From Lyophyllum atratum (taxonomy: Eukaryota; Basidiomycota; Agaricomycetes; Agaricales; Lyophyllaceae): 64,000 nt of DNA. Both the position numbers and the translations under genes were made by a program. Below the pieces are notes generated by a model that saw only the letters and a program-made list of their open reading frames with translations, was not told the origin of the DNA and searched no databases. Shown here one piece after another: positions 46,301 to 60,300 of the stretch. The stretch's first letter is position 1. Every line of letters begins with the position of its first letter. The stretch spans positions 248,001-312,000 of the forward strand of contig JACGCN010000041.1 in NCBI GenBank assembly GCA_014905825.1, written 5' to 3'.

Positions 46301-46481
46301 GTGAGGACGTCGGTGGAAAGAGTCCCTGCAGCCTCGAGAATACAGCTGTTTGCTGAGCTGTGGCCAGAAAGGCATGTGGATATGTAGTCAGACAGAAATG
46401 TCAATAAAGCTGACCTGGACGCTGCCCAGAGCCTGTCATCGTCGTTGCCCTCGGTCGATGGGTCTTCGAATTCATGGGCAT
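43371..46481 (-). CDS. Inositol polyphosphate 5-phosphatase (IPPc domain)
   Basis: Ten exons: 46481..46415, 46357..46152, 46095..45977, 45926..45898, 45840..45415, 45362..45240, 45186..45137, 45087..45030, 44980..44882 and 44830..43371 (878 residues, all phases consistent). Catalytic motifs run in order: VRIITWNMHDS, AGQECPS, GRVGNKGGVGI, FLNAHLAAHEGKVKHR, FLCGDLNFRLD, INFPPTFKYD, RVPSWCDRIL and RSDHRPVIGSY. This is the metal-dependent phosphatase fold that removes the 5-phosphate from inositol lipids or soluble inositol phosphates. A charged RD/KEK-rich stretch lies before residue 200. Unusually, about 190 residues of acidic low-complexity sequence separate FPPTFKYD from PSWCDRIL (normally 10-20), and about 200 more lie between CDRIL and SDHRPV. 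There is no SAC or SH2 domain. Confidence 0.9.
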
Positions 46482-46838
46482 TGGTTATGTGGAGCTACAG
46501 AAGATGTATAGGAAAGCGCAGCGCTGGGCTCTGAAACGCGCATTTAAACTTAAGCACGCATGAGGTCGCGAGTGCCCTGGCCCGTGCAGTCACTGCACTC
46601 AGCACAATTGGCCATGTTATCTATTGTCACGAGTATTGTCACGTTCACGCGTCTTGGCGGCAACGACTCTTGCCCACAAACGATTGTTCCAACACTTAGA
46701 CTGATGGTCTACATATCTTGTCTCCTTCCACCCCTCCCTCCCATCTTCCACAGTGTAATTCTCGTTCTCAATTGTGTACTTACATAGATGCTCTGGCGTA
46801 TGTCGAACCTATTGCCATCTGCCTCATCACAACCGTCA

Positions 46839-46934
46839 GGGGGCATAGCTCAGTTGGGAGAGCAGCAGACTGAAGCTTCATCTTTCACAGATTCATCTTT
46901 CTGAAGGTCCCGCGTTCAATCCGCGGTGCCCCCA
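46839..46934 (+). tRNA. tRNA-Phe (GAA) with intron
   Basis: Acceptor stem GGGGGCA pairs with TGCCCCC. The D arm is GCTCAGTTGGGAGAGC. The anticodon stem CAGA/TCTG encloses a loop with GAA, interrupted one base 3' of the anticodon by an intron of about 23 nt, the canonical position. The T arm is CCGCG TTCAATC CGCGG. Encodes phenylalanine tRNA. CCA is not encoded, as expected in eukaryotes. Confidence 0.92.
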
Positions 46935-48802
46935 AACACATCCCTTTTTTCTGTCCTGACGCTTTTCTCAGACTGCAGTAATCTAGGCAATATGGCACCT
47001 ATTTGTCCCCTGGTTTTACTCTTATCCTAGGTGAGCCACCTTTATCACCAAGATGATGATGTGCGCCTCGGCATCGTTTCGAAAAGTTGGAAACAAATGA
47101 TAGGAATAATAGAGGCGCAGCACCTGCTTAGACCTCAGCCCTAATGTCAACGTTAAGTCGCAGATAGTACTCGAACAAGTATAGGACTCCGTTACGGTTT
47201 TGCGAGCCACAACCCTTCTTTCAACCTCAGGCTTCTCAGAGCCTCAGCTTCAACTCGCATCTTAGGCTGACGTCTTGACTTCATGATCGCTAAACATCAC
47301 CGCCCGACTACTTTACAGCCACGTTTCTTTCATGTCGTACGTGATCCTGACCTACAGATTTTCAGAACTTACACATTCTACAATGTAGCAGTTCAACGAC
47401 CTGCCTTGGCGAGCTCCCACTTATCGACCTCCCTGAGATGATATGATTTCGTTTCCCAGGCAAGTCTTTTAGATTTGTTCGAGGGACGCCGGACCAGGTT
47501 TCCGAACATTCCTATCCTTGCTGGAATCGAAATTCCGACCATGTGCAATTTCTTGACACATCCTATGCCATCTGGTCCAAATTCTAGTCATTCTCAATGT
47601 GAGCGATCGCTCTGCTTGCTGTTGACAGTGGAAGCTGCTTTATTGGCTGAAGTTTGTCCCTCACGTCGATCCTTTCTTGGTTCTCAAAATGTCACAGGCA
47701 AAACGATAGCTATTAGCGATGACTGCTGAACAGGAACTTGTGGTCCGTATTAATATCATCCTTACCGCGTGCTGGTCTTTGAATCGTCGGCACGTTTAAT
47801 CTAGCGAGCAACAAGTCAGGCTAGCGCGGCGTCTAACATTATTTTGTGCGTGGCAGGTGGACCGGGTTCTCCTTCTCAGAATTTCTATGCACCTGTTGGT
47901 TTCTACGGCATGCAGTACGACATACTTACCAGATCACGCAGTTGGCCGCATGTCAGACACAGATCCCTAGCAGATCCAACACGCTATAGTCGATCTCCTT
48001 TTCTCCTCCAACCCATTAGTGAACAACACACGTCTCGCGTGCAACCCTGACCCTACACGGCCGTTCAATCTCATGGTCGCCCAATCGCTGGCAAGGGAGC
48101 CAAGCCTGTCTCACCCGGAACTCAAAGTCGAAGACACTTAATGACTTGGCGAATATAGCTAGCATCCCGTGAACCAGCTGTCATAGTGTTTTCCCCCAAT
48201 CTCCATCTCGCCTAGGACATAGCAGCCGATTTCAGGTAAGCGAGGACCCTTGACCTTACTTGTAAGGTTGCTCACCTCGACATTTCAGTTAGACGTCCCA
48301 ATTCAATTGTGGCCGTGCTGACGCACCTATTCTTTTTGCCGCTCGATAACGTTCCATTGAGTTTTGCAGGCCGTTGCCAACAGACCCATCTTTTGACCCA
48401 GCACTGTCGCAGCTTGTACTCTTGAACGCCTCGAAATCGTGTCCATAGATTGAATACACGTAGCTGGCCCAAAATTCTTGACCGCCTACCGTTATATGAA
48501 CTATTTTCATCAATGGATAAACTGAGGCTTCTCTAGGGGTTTGTCTCTTAGGTCTATACCCACCGTCTCAAGCTAGGCTTTATGCGCGATGAAGGTTGGC
48601 AGTACGATTACTACTGATGAAACGGTCAATGAAAGCAATGATTCGACTTGATTTAGGTACAATGTCTATGATAAACTGAATATACATGATACAGAAGGTC
48701 CAGACAGCGATGCGTATACTGCATATGGTACAGACAAAGACTCGAAAGCGTGTGCGAATTGAATTAGCTGGCGGATGTTATAAATTATGTCGACAGCGTT
48801 TC
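46935..48802. other. Intergenic, 1.9 kb
   Basis: No protein-coding family recognised. All open stretches are under 95 codons, and no repeats or further RNA genes are seen. Confidence 0.45.
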
Positions 48803-50558
48803 CTAGGCTGCGACGGGAAGATTATAAAGCCGTTTAACGTACTCGACAGTTGCCTTGTCTCCAGTGTTCTGTCAAACAATGAGTCCACGCAACCTAGTGA
48901 GGCAGGCAGGCGGAATGCGTACCTTAGTCAGGTCGTCACTAATCTTGATACAGGGCTTGCCATCGACTGACGACAGTTTGATGACAATGTTCAAGGGCTT
49001 GCTCTTCTGGGTCCCTCCGCTTGACACGGTCTTAAAGTCGTTCGTGAAGAAGGTGCCAATGCCAAACGAGACTATAGGTGGTTTTAGCCGTAAAACCGGA
49101 CACGAGAATGACAAGAGAAGTCACATACCTTTCTCGAGACCGAGTTCATCGGCTTGCTTCTGCAAACGAATGGCCTTGTCGATATTCAAGGAGTCGGAGT
49201 AGACAATAAGCTTCTGCCGAGGGTCGATTCCTAGGGACTCATACATCGCCTTCACACGCGGACCAAAAGTGAAAGGGTCTCCGGAATCTTGGCGCAGGCC
49301 CGTCCATCTGCGTGGGCGCTCTGGATCTGACGTAAAGTCCTGTGCACATCATGTTATCCTCATTTGCTCTTTTGACCGAAGATGGAGGTGGTACAACGTG
49401 CCTTGAAGAACGCGTCAGTGGAGAAGGTGTCAGTCAGCGCGATCAGAACTGAGTCGCGATACACGGACTCCCAAAGGTCCAGTGATATGTTGTGAGTGTG
49501 CTCATATCCCTTTAATGCCGCGACCTGGCGTTCAAACTGTTCATTTGGCATTCACAAAAGAAGGACGGCCGCCTTACACCCATGAACCATTCACTGTAAA
49601 TGACACCGTCAGATGAATAGACCGTGAGGTGCGAGGATCAGACGACTTACTGTGCAATTGTGCCAATGGGGGTAAGACCATACTTGTGGGCGAAGTGCGC
49701 CTGCGGCATGTTTAGCGAAAGCCCGCGGGGCGGCCGAAATCGAAGACCTTACGTTGCTCGTCCCGGTGAACCGTCCTTTGCCAGAAACGTCGCGTGATGC
49801 GCGGACGAGAGATGTCACCACGATATCTTGTGTCTTGTAAGAGCGTCGCCGTCTGGTCCCGAACTCACTGAATGCACAGCCTGCCTCGATGAGAGCACGA
49901 CCTTTATCGAACGCCAAACCTTTCGGAGCAATCAGGTTAGAGGGATGCGCGGTAGCATTGTCCGAGGATCGACTCACGGTCTTGGTTGTCGTAGTTCCAA
50001 TCCGTCATGACTAAGTGAAAGTATATTTCGCTCAGAGACGCCATTAGCGGTACCTCCCACATGATAGTCTCTATCCAGGGGCCAAAGGCCTCGATTTCCA
50101 CATTTCCCAGCAGGCCGTCGGCAGAAACTGGCACAAACGTGATGCGAACCTGTTCGGGCTTGTACCGGTATGCCGAGAGGTACGACAGGTACGCAGGAGT
50201 GAAATATGGACAGGTCGTCCGAAGCCATTCGTGTTCTTCTGCCGTCAATGACAGATCCGTGAACTCTATTGGGTCATCGGTGAGGTCAGGCAGGGAGTCA
50301 TAGTTTGAGGGCATGGGCACGAACGAGAGACGGCGGTCCTGAATTGCTCGATACATTGGCGGGAAAAGAGCGTTGACTTGTCACGATTTGTGAAGCGATA
50401 AGTGGCCTGCACGTTAGGAAAGTGGTGCAGCACAGCTTGCTGCATGGTCAACTAGAAGTGGCTCAACATCGATGGAGATCGTTCATCGCGAGAGTGGGTA
50501 CCTTGTAGAGATCGGTGTCGAGAATGGAGGTGGGTGAGGGGGCAAATGAAGCAGACAT
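48803..50558 (-). CDS. NPT1: Nicotinate phosphoribosyltransferase
   Basis: Ten exons: 50558..50502, 50451..50325, 50265..49978, 49919..49753, 49700..49651, 49593..49578, 49524..49402, 49339..49129, 49071..48923 and 48868..48803 (about 417 residues). The enzyme makes nicotinate mononucleotide from nicotinate, PRPP and ATP in NAD salvage. Motifs: [20 protein letters not shown] at the N-terminus, [78 protein letters not shown] and [10 protein letters not shown]. One exon is only 16 nt. The intron after FSTDAFFK needs a GC donor. The junction between exons 2 and 3 is ambiguous (donor GTTCGT or GTCTCT). The 5' end is divergent from RRP41, 240 bp apart. Confidence 0.93.
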
Positions 50559-50798
50559 GGTGGTTGAAGCGTAAGGAGTGAGACCGTGGCCAGGCAGTTA
50601 AGTAGGGATTTTGGATCGAGCGGACTAGCGGAATGGGGGTAACGGAGCAGCAGGCGCTTCTTCCGAACCGCATTGCCAGGGTCGGATACAACTCTCATCA
50701 CGCTTTCATCCCTGTCCATCGTGATCACAACTCTGTCCCATCCCTTTCTTCACGCGACCATCTACCCTCTACTTCCTTGTTCTTGGTTCACCTGCAAT

Positions 50799-51714
50799 AT
50801 GGTCCGGTTTGCCAATCATCATCTCTACATTCTAGTGCTAATCTACCCCCAGGGTTCAAGGGTGGAGATACTCAACGAGGGCGGCTTTCGTTCCGATGGC
50901 AGACGCCAGTTCGAGCTGCGCGACATGACCATCGATCTCTCCCAGCAAGGCCAGGCAGATGGTTCGGCCATTATCACCCATGGATTGACTCAAGTCCTCG
51001 TTTCGGTTTTTGGACCCAGAGAGGCCAAAATGCGTTCACAAACTATTCACGATCGTGCCAATATCAACGTCGAAGTCAACGTTGCTGCGTTTAGCACCGG
51101 TGAGCGGCGGAAACGGACGCGTGGTGATAAGTGAGTCTTCGCTTTCGTCCACGGACGATCTGCACTAACAGGAAAAAAAATTGATTGACAACCGTAGACG
51201 TATCCTTGAACTCGCCGCCACCATCAAATCTACCTTTGAGCCTGTTGTTCAAACGAATCTGTATCCCCGTTCACAGATTGACGTATTTGTCCAAGTCCTG
51301 CAACAGGATGGCGGGCTACTCCAAGCATGTATTAATGGGACTACTCTGGCTTTGGTTAACGCTGGTATACCACTACTGGACTTTGTCTGCGCTGTCACGG
51401 GCGGCGTGCATTCCACATCCCCCCTGCTTGATCTCACGCTACTGGAAGAAAACGATATTCCGAATGTTACAGTTGCCATGATGCCCAAGACGGGCAAGGT
51501 CACTTTGGTGACGATGGAGACGCGTTTACATGTGGATAGATTTGAGGAGATATTTAGGCTGGCAGGTGATGCTGGGAAGGTCATTCATAGGGAGATGAAG
51601 AGTGCGGTTCGATCAAGAACGGGTGCGCTTGTCGCGGCCATGGGTTCAGGGCACCGAGTAGGTGGTATGGACTCAGCCGACAAGGACGGTGACGATCGGA
51701 TGAATGAATATTGA
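50799..51714 (+). CDS. RRP41: Exosome complex component Rrp41
   Basis: RNase PH-like ring subunit of the nuclear/cytoplasmic RNA exosome (yeast Ski6). Exons as I read them: a start codon exon 50799..50801, then 50853..51130 and 51198..51714. Reading straight through 50802-50852 is also open, but the family starts right before SRVEILNEGGFRSDGRR. The 51-nt stretch begins GT, ends CCCCCAG and has a CTAAT branch-like site, so an intron after ATG is favoured. Family motifs: DGSAIITHGLTQVLVSVFGP, INVEVNVAAFSTGERRKR, DVFVQVLQQDGG, ACINGTTLALVNAGIPL and a hydrophobic AVTGGV block. As in other eukaryotes the subunit is presumably structural, not catalytic. Confidence 0.93.
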
Positions 51715-51832
51715 CCGGTGTACAAACTGAACGCCTACCTGAGAAGCCTCAAGAGCAAGCCTGACAGTGACACTGACAGTGAATGCGTGCCAGCCACCAG
51801 GTGCCAGCCATATATGTCCACATCACGCCTTT

Positions 51833-52748
<916 letters not shown>

Positions 52749-52809
52749 GATCGCAGGATGCAGGGTCAGAGAAAGTCCATTGGCGGCATCTAGCGACCAC
52801 GTGATCGAG

Positions 52810-52819
52810 TATATATATT
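52810..52819 (+). promoter_or_regulatory. TATA-like box of citrate synthase gene
   Basis: TATATATATT 58 bp upstream of the citrate synthase ATG, in the 128-bp divergent gap shared with TRM8. Position fits a core promoter for the plus-strand gene. Function is inferred. Confidence 0.5.
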
Positions 52820-52876
52820 TTTGTGTGCTCCGAGTTTCTCCACCATCTCGTCACTCTTCCATATACTTTCTGTACC

Positions 52877-54774
52877 ATGGCCGCCCCTGCTCGTTCTCTT
52901 CTCAAAGCTGTAAGTCGCTTCTATGTCTTGTGGACGCGTCCTTGATATCGCTGCACAGTCACGTTCACCTGTCGTCCGGGCCACCTTTTCATCGGTCCGG
53001 TTCTCGTCGACAGCCTCAAAACCAGTGTCCTTGAAGGAGCGTCTTGCCGAGCTCATCCCTGCTGAGATTGAGCATGTATGTTACTTCCTCGACCATTTGT
53101 TCTGTGCTCATGCTGTCGAGTAGGTTAAAAGAGTCCGTGCCGAGCACGGCAAAAAGGCCTTTGGGCCCGTCATTGTTGACCAGCTTTACGGGTGAGGTCG
53201 CGATGCGTGCCAAGTCACTGAATTCATATCTAACATGTTCTCTAGTGGAATGAGAGGTCTCCCTGCACTTATCTGGGACGGGTCAGTTCTCGATCCTCGT
53301 ACGTGTCCGCGAATTTAAGGTTCAGGACGTCACTGACTGGGTCACGTGTGCAATTTCAGTTGAGGGCATCCGTTTCCGAGGAAAGACCATTCCCGAGTGC
53401 CAGGCTCTTCTGCCCAAGGCACCCGGCGGCTCGGAACCTCTTCCGGAAGGCCTCTTCTGGCTTTTGGTCACCGGAGAGATCCCCACTCAGGAGCAAGTCA
53501 CTGAGCTGTCAAAAGACTGGGCTGCTCGCTCAGCCATTCCCGAGTTTGTCGAGGAAATCCTGGACCGATGCCCTCCGACTCTGCACCCTATGAGCCAATT
53601 TAGTTTGGCTGTCACTGCCGTATGTCTTGCGTCATTTTATATGTCGTATCAAGATCCTCATTTGCTATCTAGCTCAACCACAACTCCGCCTTCGCTAAAG
53701 CATATCAGGATGGTGTCTCGAAGAAGGAGTACTGGGGACCTACCTTCGAGGATTCTATGGATTTGTATGTCATCATTTCAGCTACGATAATTACTGGTAT
53801 TGATCACCGTCATACAGGATTGCCAAACTTCCTAACATTGCGGGCCGTATCTATCGCAACGTCTTTGGACAGGGAAAACTGCCTTCTATCGATGCCTCCA
53901 AGGATTACTCCCATAACTTGGCAACACTTCTGGGATTCGGCGATAACGCTGGCTTTGTCGAGCTCCTCCGCCTCTACATCACAATCCACAGGTATGGCTC
54001 CTGCTTGATGTGCACTATTCGTGTAGCTGACCTTCCTTACCTCTCAGTGATCACGAAGGCGGAAACGTCTCAGCTCACACCGGAAAGCTTGTCGGCTCCG
54101 CCCTCTCTGACCCCTTCCTCGCCTATGCCGCAGCCCTCAATGGTCTCGCTGGTCCCCTTCACGGCCTCGCCAACCAGGAGGTTCTTCTCTGGCTGCGCAA
54201 GATGCAGAGTAGCATTGGCGAGGATGCTTCTGATGAAGCTGTCAAGGAGTACGTGTGGTCGACACTCAAAGGTGGTCAAGTTGTCCCTGGATACGGCCAT
54301 GCTGTCCTCAGGAAGACCGATCCCCGTTACGCCGCTCAGCGTGAATTCGCTCTGAAGCACCTTCCTGATGATAAGCTGTTCAAGCTCGTGGGCCAGATCT
54401 ACAACATCGTTCCCGACATTCTCCTTGAGGTTCGTTAATAACATCTTTCATCATCTTTACTTTTACTGACAGCTACATTTTTCTTCCGATAGGCTGGAAA
54501 GGCCAAGAACCCCTGGCCTAACGTCGATGCCCACTCTGGTGTCCTCCTGGCTCACTACGGCCTCACCCAGATGCAGTTCTACACCGTTCTCTTCGGTGTA
54601 TCCCGTGCCTTCGGTGTTGCTGCTCAGTTGATCTGGGATCGTGCGCTCGGTGCTCGTACGTGTCACGATGTTTCTCTTCTCGGTCATTACACTAATTCTT
54701 TCCCGTCAGCTCTGGAACGCCCCAAATCTTACTCGACGGATGCTATTGACCAGATCTTCCGCGGCAAGCAATAG
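52877..54774 (+). CDS. CIT1: Citrate synthase, mitochondrial
   Basis: Ten exons: 52877..52909, 52959..53075, 53124..53191, 53246..53298, 53360..53619, 53673..53764, 53818..53991, 54048..54429, 54493..54655 and 54710..54774 (468 residues, phases consistent). It condenses acetyl-CoA with oxaloacetate in the TCA cycle. The N-terminus ([11 protein letters not shown], then [17 protein letters not shown]) is a typical mitochondrial presequence. Catalytic residues are visible: His about 304 in [11 protein letters not shown], His about 350 in [15 protein letters not shown] and Asp about 405 in [12 protein letters not shown]. The CoA and oxaloacetate contacts [12 protein letters not shown] and FGVSRAFG are also present. 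The C-terminus RGKQ is not a peroxisomal PTS1, so this is the mitochondrial form. Confidence 0.96.
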
Positions 54775-54992
54775 TTGGTTGACTGTTGGTTGTTATTACG
54801 GCTTCCTTATCGCCAGGAATATTAGTAGACCTGTTAATTCGTGAAGAGTTGAGACTCTAGGCTAGACCTGTGGCTGGATCGTATAGATTTTCTAAGATAT
54901 GGCAAATTAATATGCTTTTGAAACCATCCTGTCCTTGAGATTTGCACCAATGTGGGTGCACTGCCACCAATAATCATTACCTACGCTCCTCC

Positions 54993-57900
54993 ATGTCTGC
55001 AAGTCGGCCTGGGTCCCGTCGTGGTGGGGTGCCTACCCAGCTTACAATGCAACCAAAGCCTACCATTTCCATGGAAGAATGGGAGGCAAAGGCGCCCCTC
55101 GGCGAGCTAGAAACACGAAGCATAAGTGCCATCAAGTTGGCCAGCGAACGAAGGCCTCTTCCATCCAAGGTAAGCCAGGAAATCTGCAAACGTTTGCTCA
55201 GCGTACATAACCCTTACTAGTTTAGCTCAGATGACGCCGGACCCTCCTCTCGTCCACCCACACCACTCGCAGTCCAGCGGAACAGACCACTTCCAGGTTC
55301 TCCGCGCCCCGGTACACCTCTCTCTGGTTCTACGTCCACGCGTTCAGCTGGCTTGTCGACACATGCGCTGCATCCAAAGCAACCGATCCAAACACCTCAG
55401 CAGTTCTATGACTGGTTTGCCCTCATTGACCGGTCTGTTGCACACAGCCAAGAAGCCCATTTCCGTGCCCATGTCGCGAACGTCTCGGAGCATCTGAACG
55501 CCTGCGACTTGCTTGTAGAGAAGATTGAATTGGTGGATCAGGAGGTGGATAGCATGATGGAAGGGTGGCGCGGAGTGGAAGACGGCGGCAAGAGCTTGAA
55601 GAATGCTTGTGAGAAGTTGCTTGAAGAACGGGTGCGTGATATTCAGATTTGCTGCTTGCTATGTTCAACCGTTGGGATCTAGGATAAGCTGCTCGGACTG
55701 ACGGATGAGATCGGCGCCCGCCTAGAATACTTCCAGGAACTTGAGCACGCGACGAGAATGCTCAACCATCCTGGAGAATCGCTCGTTCTTCAGACCGACT
55801 TCCTGTATATGGTGGAGCGTGTCGATATCTGCATAGACTATCTCAAAGCCCGAGTTCGCTTCATCTCTATGTTTCACTATCCTCGATGTTCTGATCTTTG
55901 TTATGACATAGCGACATTTCCGGGAAGCAGAGATATATCTCTTCCGATATCAACAGTGCATGACAAGGGCGATGACGCTAATCAAGATGTATTTTGTAGG
56001 CTCTCTGCGAGCCTTATCAGTCGACGTCGCAAAACGGCTTTCAGAAAAGGCATCGCCCACTCTCCTTCGCCATTGTCATAAAGCTGACGAAACAAGTGCA
56101 TATAGGACGTATCTCCGACTGCCCAGATGCATCTTCTCTATACACGGTTTAAAACTGTCTCGTCGCAGCTTCTCCCCCTACTCAAGGAGTTGGAACGCCG
56201 CGCTCGCTCTCATCCGCAAGAACTCTCAGCGCTTTTGGCCGAATGCCATACGGCCTACTTTTCGGTGCGGAAATCGCTCCTCGTTGGCCGGATAACGGAG
56301 GAAATTAGAGGCCTGGATCCTTCCCGGACTGAGTTGGTCGAGCTTGTATGTTGCCTTGATTCAACATAAACCCAAAATGACATTCCCATCCCACTTAGAC
56401 GCGAGCTGGGTGCAGCTATCTCAAGCAACTGTGTACAGACGAGTTCGAGCTGTATCGCAACTTTTTTAGCTCTGGGGAGGAACAATTATAGTACGTACCA
56501 GTGCAAACTAGAAGCCTGAATATGTTCGATTTCATCTCCCCGTACAGCCAGTATCTAGAAAACCTCTGTGATCACCTCTATGACGACCTCCGCCCACGCA
56601 TCCTGCATGAACCGCGACTCACTGCCCTTTGCGAAGTTTGCACTGTCCTGCAGGCGCTCATGGTACTCGACGTATCATCTGTACATGGAGACGACAGCGA
56701 TGAGTTCGAATCAGACGCGGGGCCTACAGATGATGGGACTGACGAACTCTCCCTTGACTTTGACGCACCACCGCGGTCTCGGAAACCTGATGGCCTGGGA
56801 AGACTACATATCAGTCATCTGCTAGAGATGGTATTGCAAGATGCGCAAACGCGGCTGTTCTTCAAGGCGCAGTCGGTCATTCAGTCGGACATAAGATATT
56901 ATGTGCCAAAGCCGGAGGACTTGTCGTATCCCGATATTCTTGTCGGCGAGTGCTCCTAACGTTTTCTCTTGTCGATTATTAGCTGATGGCGGATTCCTTT
57001 TTTTTTTGCAGCTGTGAGCAAACAAGCAATCAGCACCGACATACAAGAAAAGCAGAGCGTAAGCGAGCTTTTCCGTCTACCCTCCATCGACCAGCAGGAC
57101 ACCTGGTACCCCACGCTCCGCAAGACCGTCTGGGTCCTTTCCCAGCTGCACGACTTTGTGAAGGTAAATGTCCCCTGAAAGTCGTTTTTCTCTCCCAGTT
57201 AGCCTCACCATGCCTCCGATAGCCAGCGATATTCGAAGATATTGCACAGGAAGCAATCAGCTTGTGCCGTCAGTCGCTTGTCGCAGCCACCGAGTTGATG
57301 CGTGTCAAGGCCCCACTGGATGCACAGCTCTTCCTTGCCAGACATTTGTTGCTGCTAAAAGAGATCACGCAGAATCTCGACCTTGCACAACGGGAAGGGG
57401 AGGCGAGTGGGAGCGGGGCAGGGGATTTTGTGGGTGTAACAGGTATGTATGATCTCTTCGCCCCTGTTTTATGCACAATGAATGCCTGGAACTCTCCTTG
57501 CTGACAGTATTGCACAGATACGTTGGCCTCGATGTTGAGCAGGACAACGTCACTCCTTCCGGATGCCCTCTTCGCCTCCCTTGGTATGCCTCGTGCCGAT
57601 GAAAGTATCAAGGAAGCTAAACACGTACGTCCACATCATTTTCAACTACACAATGTTGGGCACTGATCATCGTGACCATCATAGGGGATCGACCACGAAC
57701 TTCGGCGGGCTTGTGAAGCTATCATTAGCCTGTGCACGGACCCTATCACACAGCCCCTCCATGACTGGATTGTGGCCCCTGCTGCACCCACTACCAACAC
57801 AACCAATCCTGCATCTGCGACAGCACCACTACCAAAGCCTAAACTTAGCGCCAGCGAAATGGCGGCCTCGTTCGAGCGCGCCTGCGGGACTGAACTCCGG

Positions 57901-58098
57901 GCGCATGCGGGTCGGTTGAGGCTCTACCTCGAGGATTCACGCACGGTTACGGCGCGGGTGCTACTCGAGCACGTGTGCGAGCGCATCGGGGATGCATATG
58001 AGATGTTTTGGGATGCGGCGGGCTCTGGGAGGGTAGTTGGGGAAGAATTAATGAGTGTCCCAGTCGTGCGGAGGTTCTTGATTGATGTATGTGCTTGA
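54993..58098 (+). CDS. COG3: Conserved oligomeric Golgi complex subunit 3
   Basis: Eleven exons: 54993..55169, 55221..55631, 55683..55853, 55912..56049, 56106..56345, 56399..56490, 56548..56945, 57012..57163, 57223..57442, 57518..57624 and 57685..58098 (839 residues, phases consistent). COG3 (yeast Sec34) is a lobe-A subunit of the COG tether for retrograde intra-Golgi vesicles. Recognisable parts: QFYDWFALIDRSVAHSQEAH, LEYFQELEHATRMLNHPGE, FLYMVERVDICIDYLKAR, FREAEIYLFRYQQCMTRAM, HLLYTRFKTVSSQLLPLL and LYQYLENLCDHLYDDLRPRI, with coiled coil in the first 250 residues. The exon 4 and exon 7 donors must be GC (AAG|GCATCG and CG|GCGAGT) to keep the frame. A GTATGT at 58087 could allow one more 3' exon. 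Confidence 0.9.
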
Positions 58099-58786
58099 TG
58101 TTGTTCTGGAAACGGGCTTTCTGGCGTTGAATTATATCCCTGTTTGACAACTTCATTTGAAGCGGCTTATGCTCACTAAGTTCATTTTGATATTCTAAGG
58201 GATTAGGGTGTCGACCATACTCAACAACCACTGCACTCACTGGGGCCACCGTTTACGCATGAACTAGGTATATTATTTTATAATGTCGTCAAAAAAGTTA
58301 AATGATATTTTTAGTCGCTACCTGGTGTCGAAAACGGGCCCACTTTTTGGGTGTACTAAAAGCCCGTGTCGGATTACACGGCTATATATGGGCCATGTCA
58401 GGTTGACCATGCATCGACAGATGGGCTTCAAAGAGGTAGGAATCGTTGCGGTAGGGGCCTAACGTACCATCGGTTCGAAATGGGATGTACAGGAGAGGAC
58501 GACGAAAGCATGGACCCGAAGAGTCGTGAAGGTCCTAGTCAAGACGGCAATCGCTATTACCAATATGGTTTGATCTGCGCCCCCTTTCCCCGAACCATCA
58601 CCCACGGATATAAGAGTGATGTCGTGAATATAGGGGCGGGAAGGAACGAGAAGAAAATGGAACAGAAACACACAAATGTGTTCGGGGAACACAACTTCGG
58701 GGCACGAGCATGATGAGGGTGTTTTAGAGATGTACATGCATACGCCGACATCCGAAGCAAAAAAGAACGACCTAACTCCCAAGCAA
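58099..58786. other. Intergenic between convergent genes
   Basis: 688 bp between the COG3 and RPL10 3' ends. Open stretches of about 110 codons on both strands (around 58370-58780) have no recognisable motif and probably include the RPL10 3' UTR. Confidence 0.5.
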
Positions 58787-59623
<837 letters not shown>

Positions 59624-60049
59624 TCAGTACCTCGCTATTATCGCACCGCGGACAGCAAACGAGAGAAGCTTTGGAAAACCGTCGCAAATCTGCAAAGTCA
59701 TCTGGAACGTTATCCACACCTCAATCTCTCCATCCATCTCCTTATCCACCCATCCAATACGTATTTCACGCAGATTCGAACGCATGGACGGAATTCAGGC
59801 AGACATGCAGGATACAGGCGACAAAGGGACGTACTCACAGCAGGGAGGAGTGTTCTTGAACGGAGGACCCTCAGACGGTTGGTTGCGTGGTGGATGCCGA
59901 CCCGATCGTATTGATGGTTATGTCAGCGAGTTGAACCCACATGACCTGTCGCGTCTCCAACTTGTTGGAGGTCCGAGGTCCCAGCTATCCTTACCTCCTC
60001 GTCTTGGTTCCTACCCATCAACCTCCTCTTGCGCATTACCTACCCCCTG

Positions 60050-60300
60050 TAACCTGGAAAATACAAAACACGACGCCCGCCCCGGACGAGCGTGCGAGTT
60101 GAGTCTGAATTTGGTTGACCTCGCATGGAGCGAGATGCTTAATGTGAGCTTTGTGGTGGGCAGGGCGGATAAGGAGCAGTTTAGGAAGACGCAGAGTATC
60201 AACAAGAGCTTGAGTGCGCTTCGGGATGTTATCGCTATATAGGGGAGAGAAGGGGGCACGGTGGCGGAGGGGAAGCATATTCCGTAGAGGAACTCGAGGG
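60050..60300 (+). pseudogene. Kinesin motor-domain fragment
   Basis: In the frame through 60100-60239, LNLVDLAWSEMLNVSFVVG...INKSLSALRDVI matches the kinesin switch II region (LNLVDLAGSERL...INKSLSALGDVI). Key residues are altered (Gly to Trp, Arg to Met) and the frame ends in a stop at 60240. In another frame, KHIP then a stop then RNSR continues the family's HVPYRNSKL motif. No ATP-binding P-loop or further kinesin sequence is seen nearby. It is a decayed remnant, most like C-terminal (kinesin-14) motors. Confidence 0.75.

Noticed and set aside
50799..50852. Hydrophobic N-terminal signal sequence on Rrp41
   Set aside because: The hydrophobic residues come from reading an intron-like 51-nt stretch; exosome subunits have no signal peptide.
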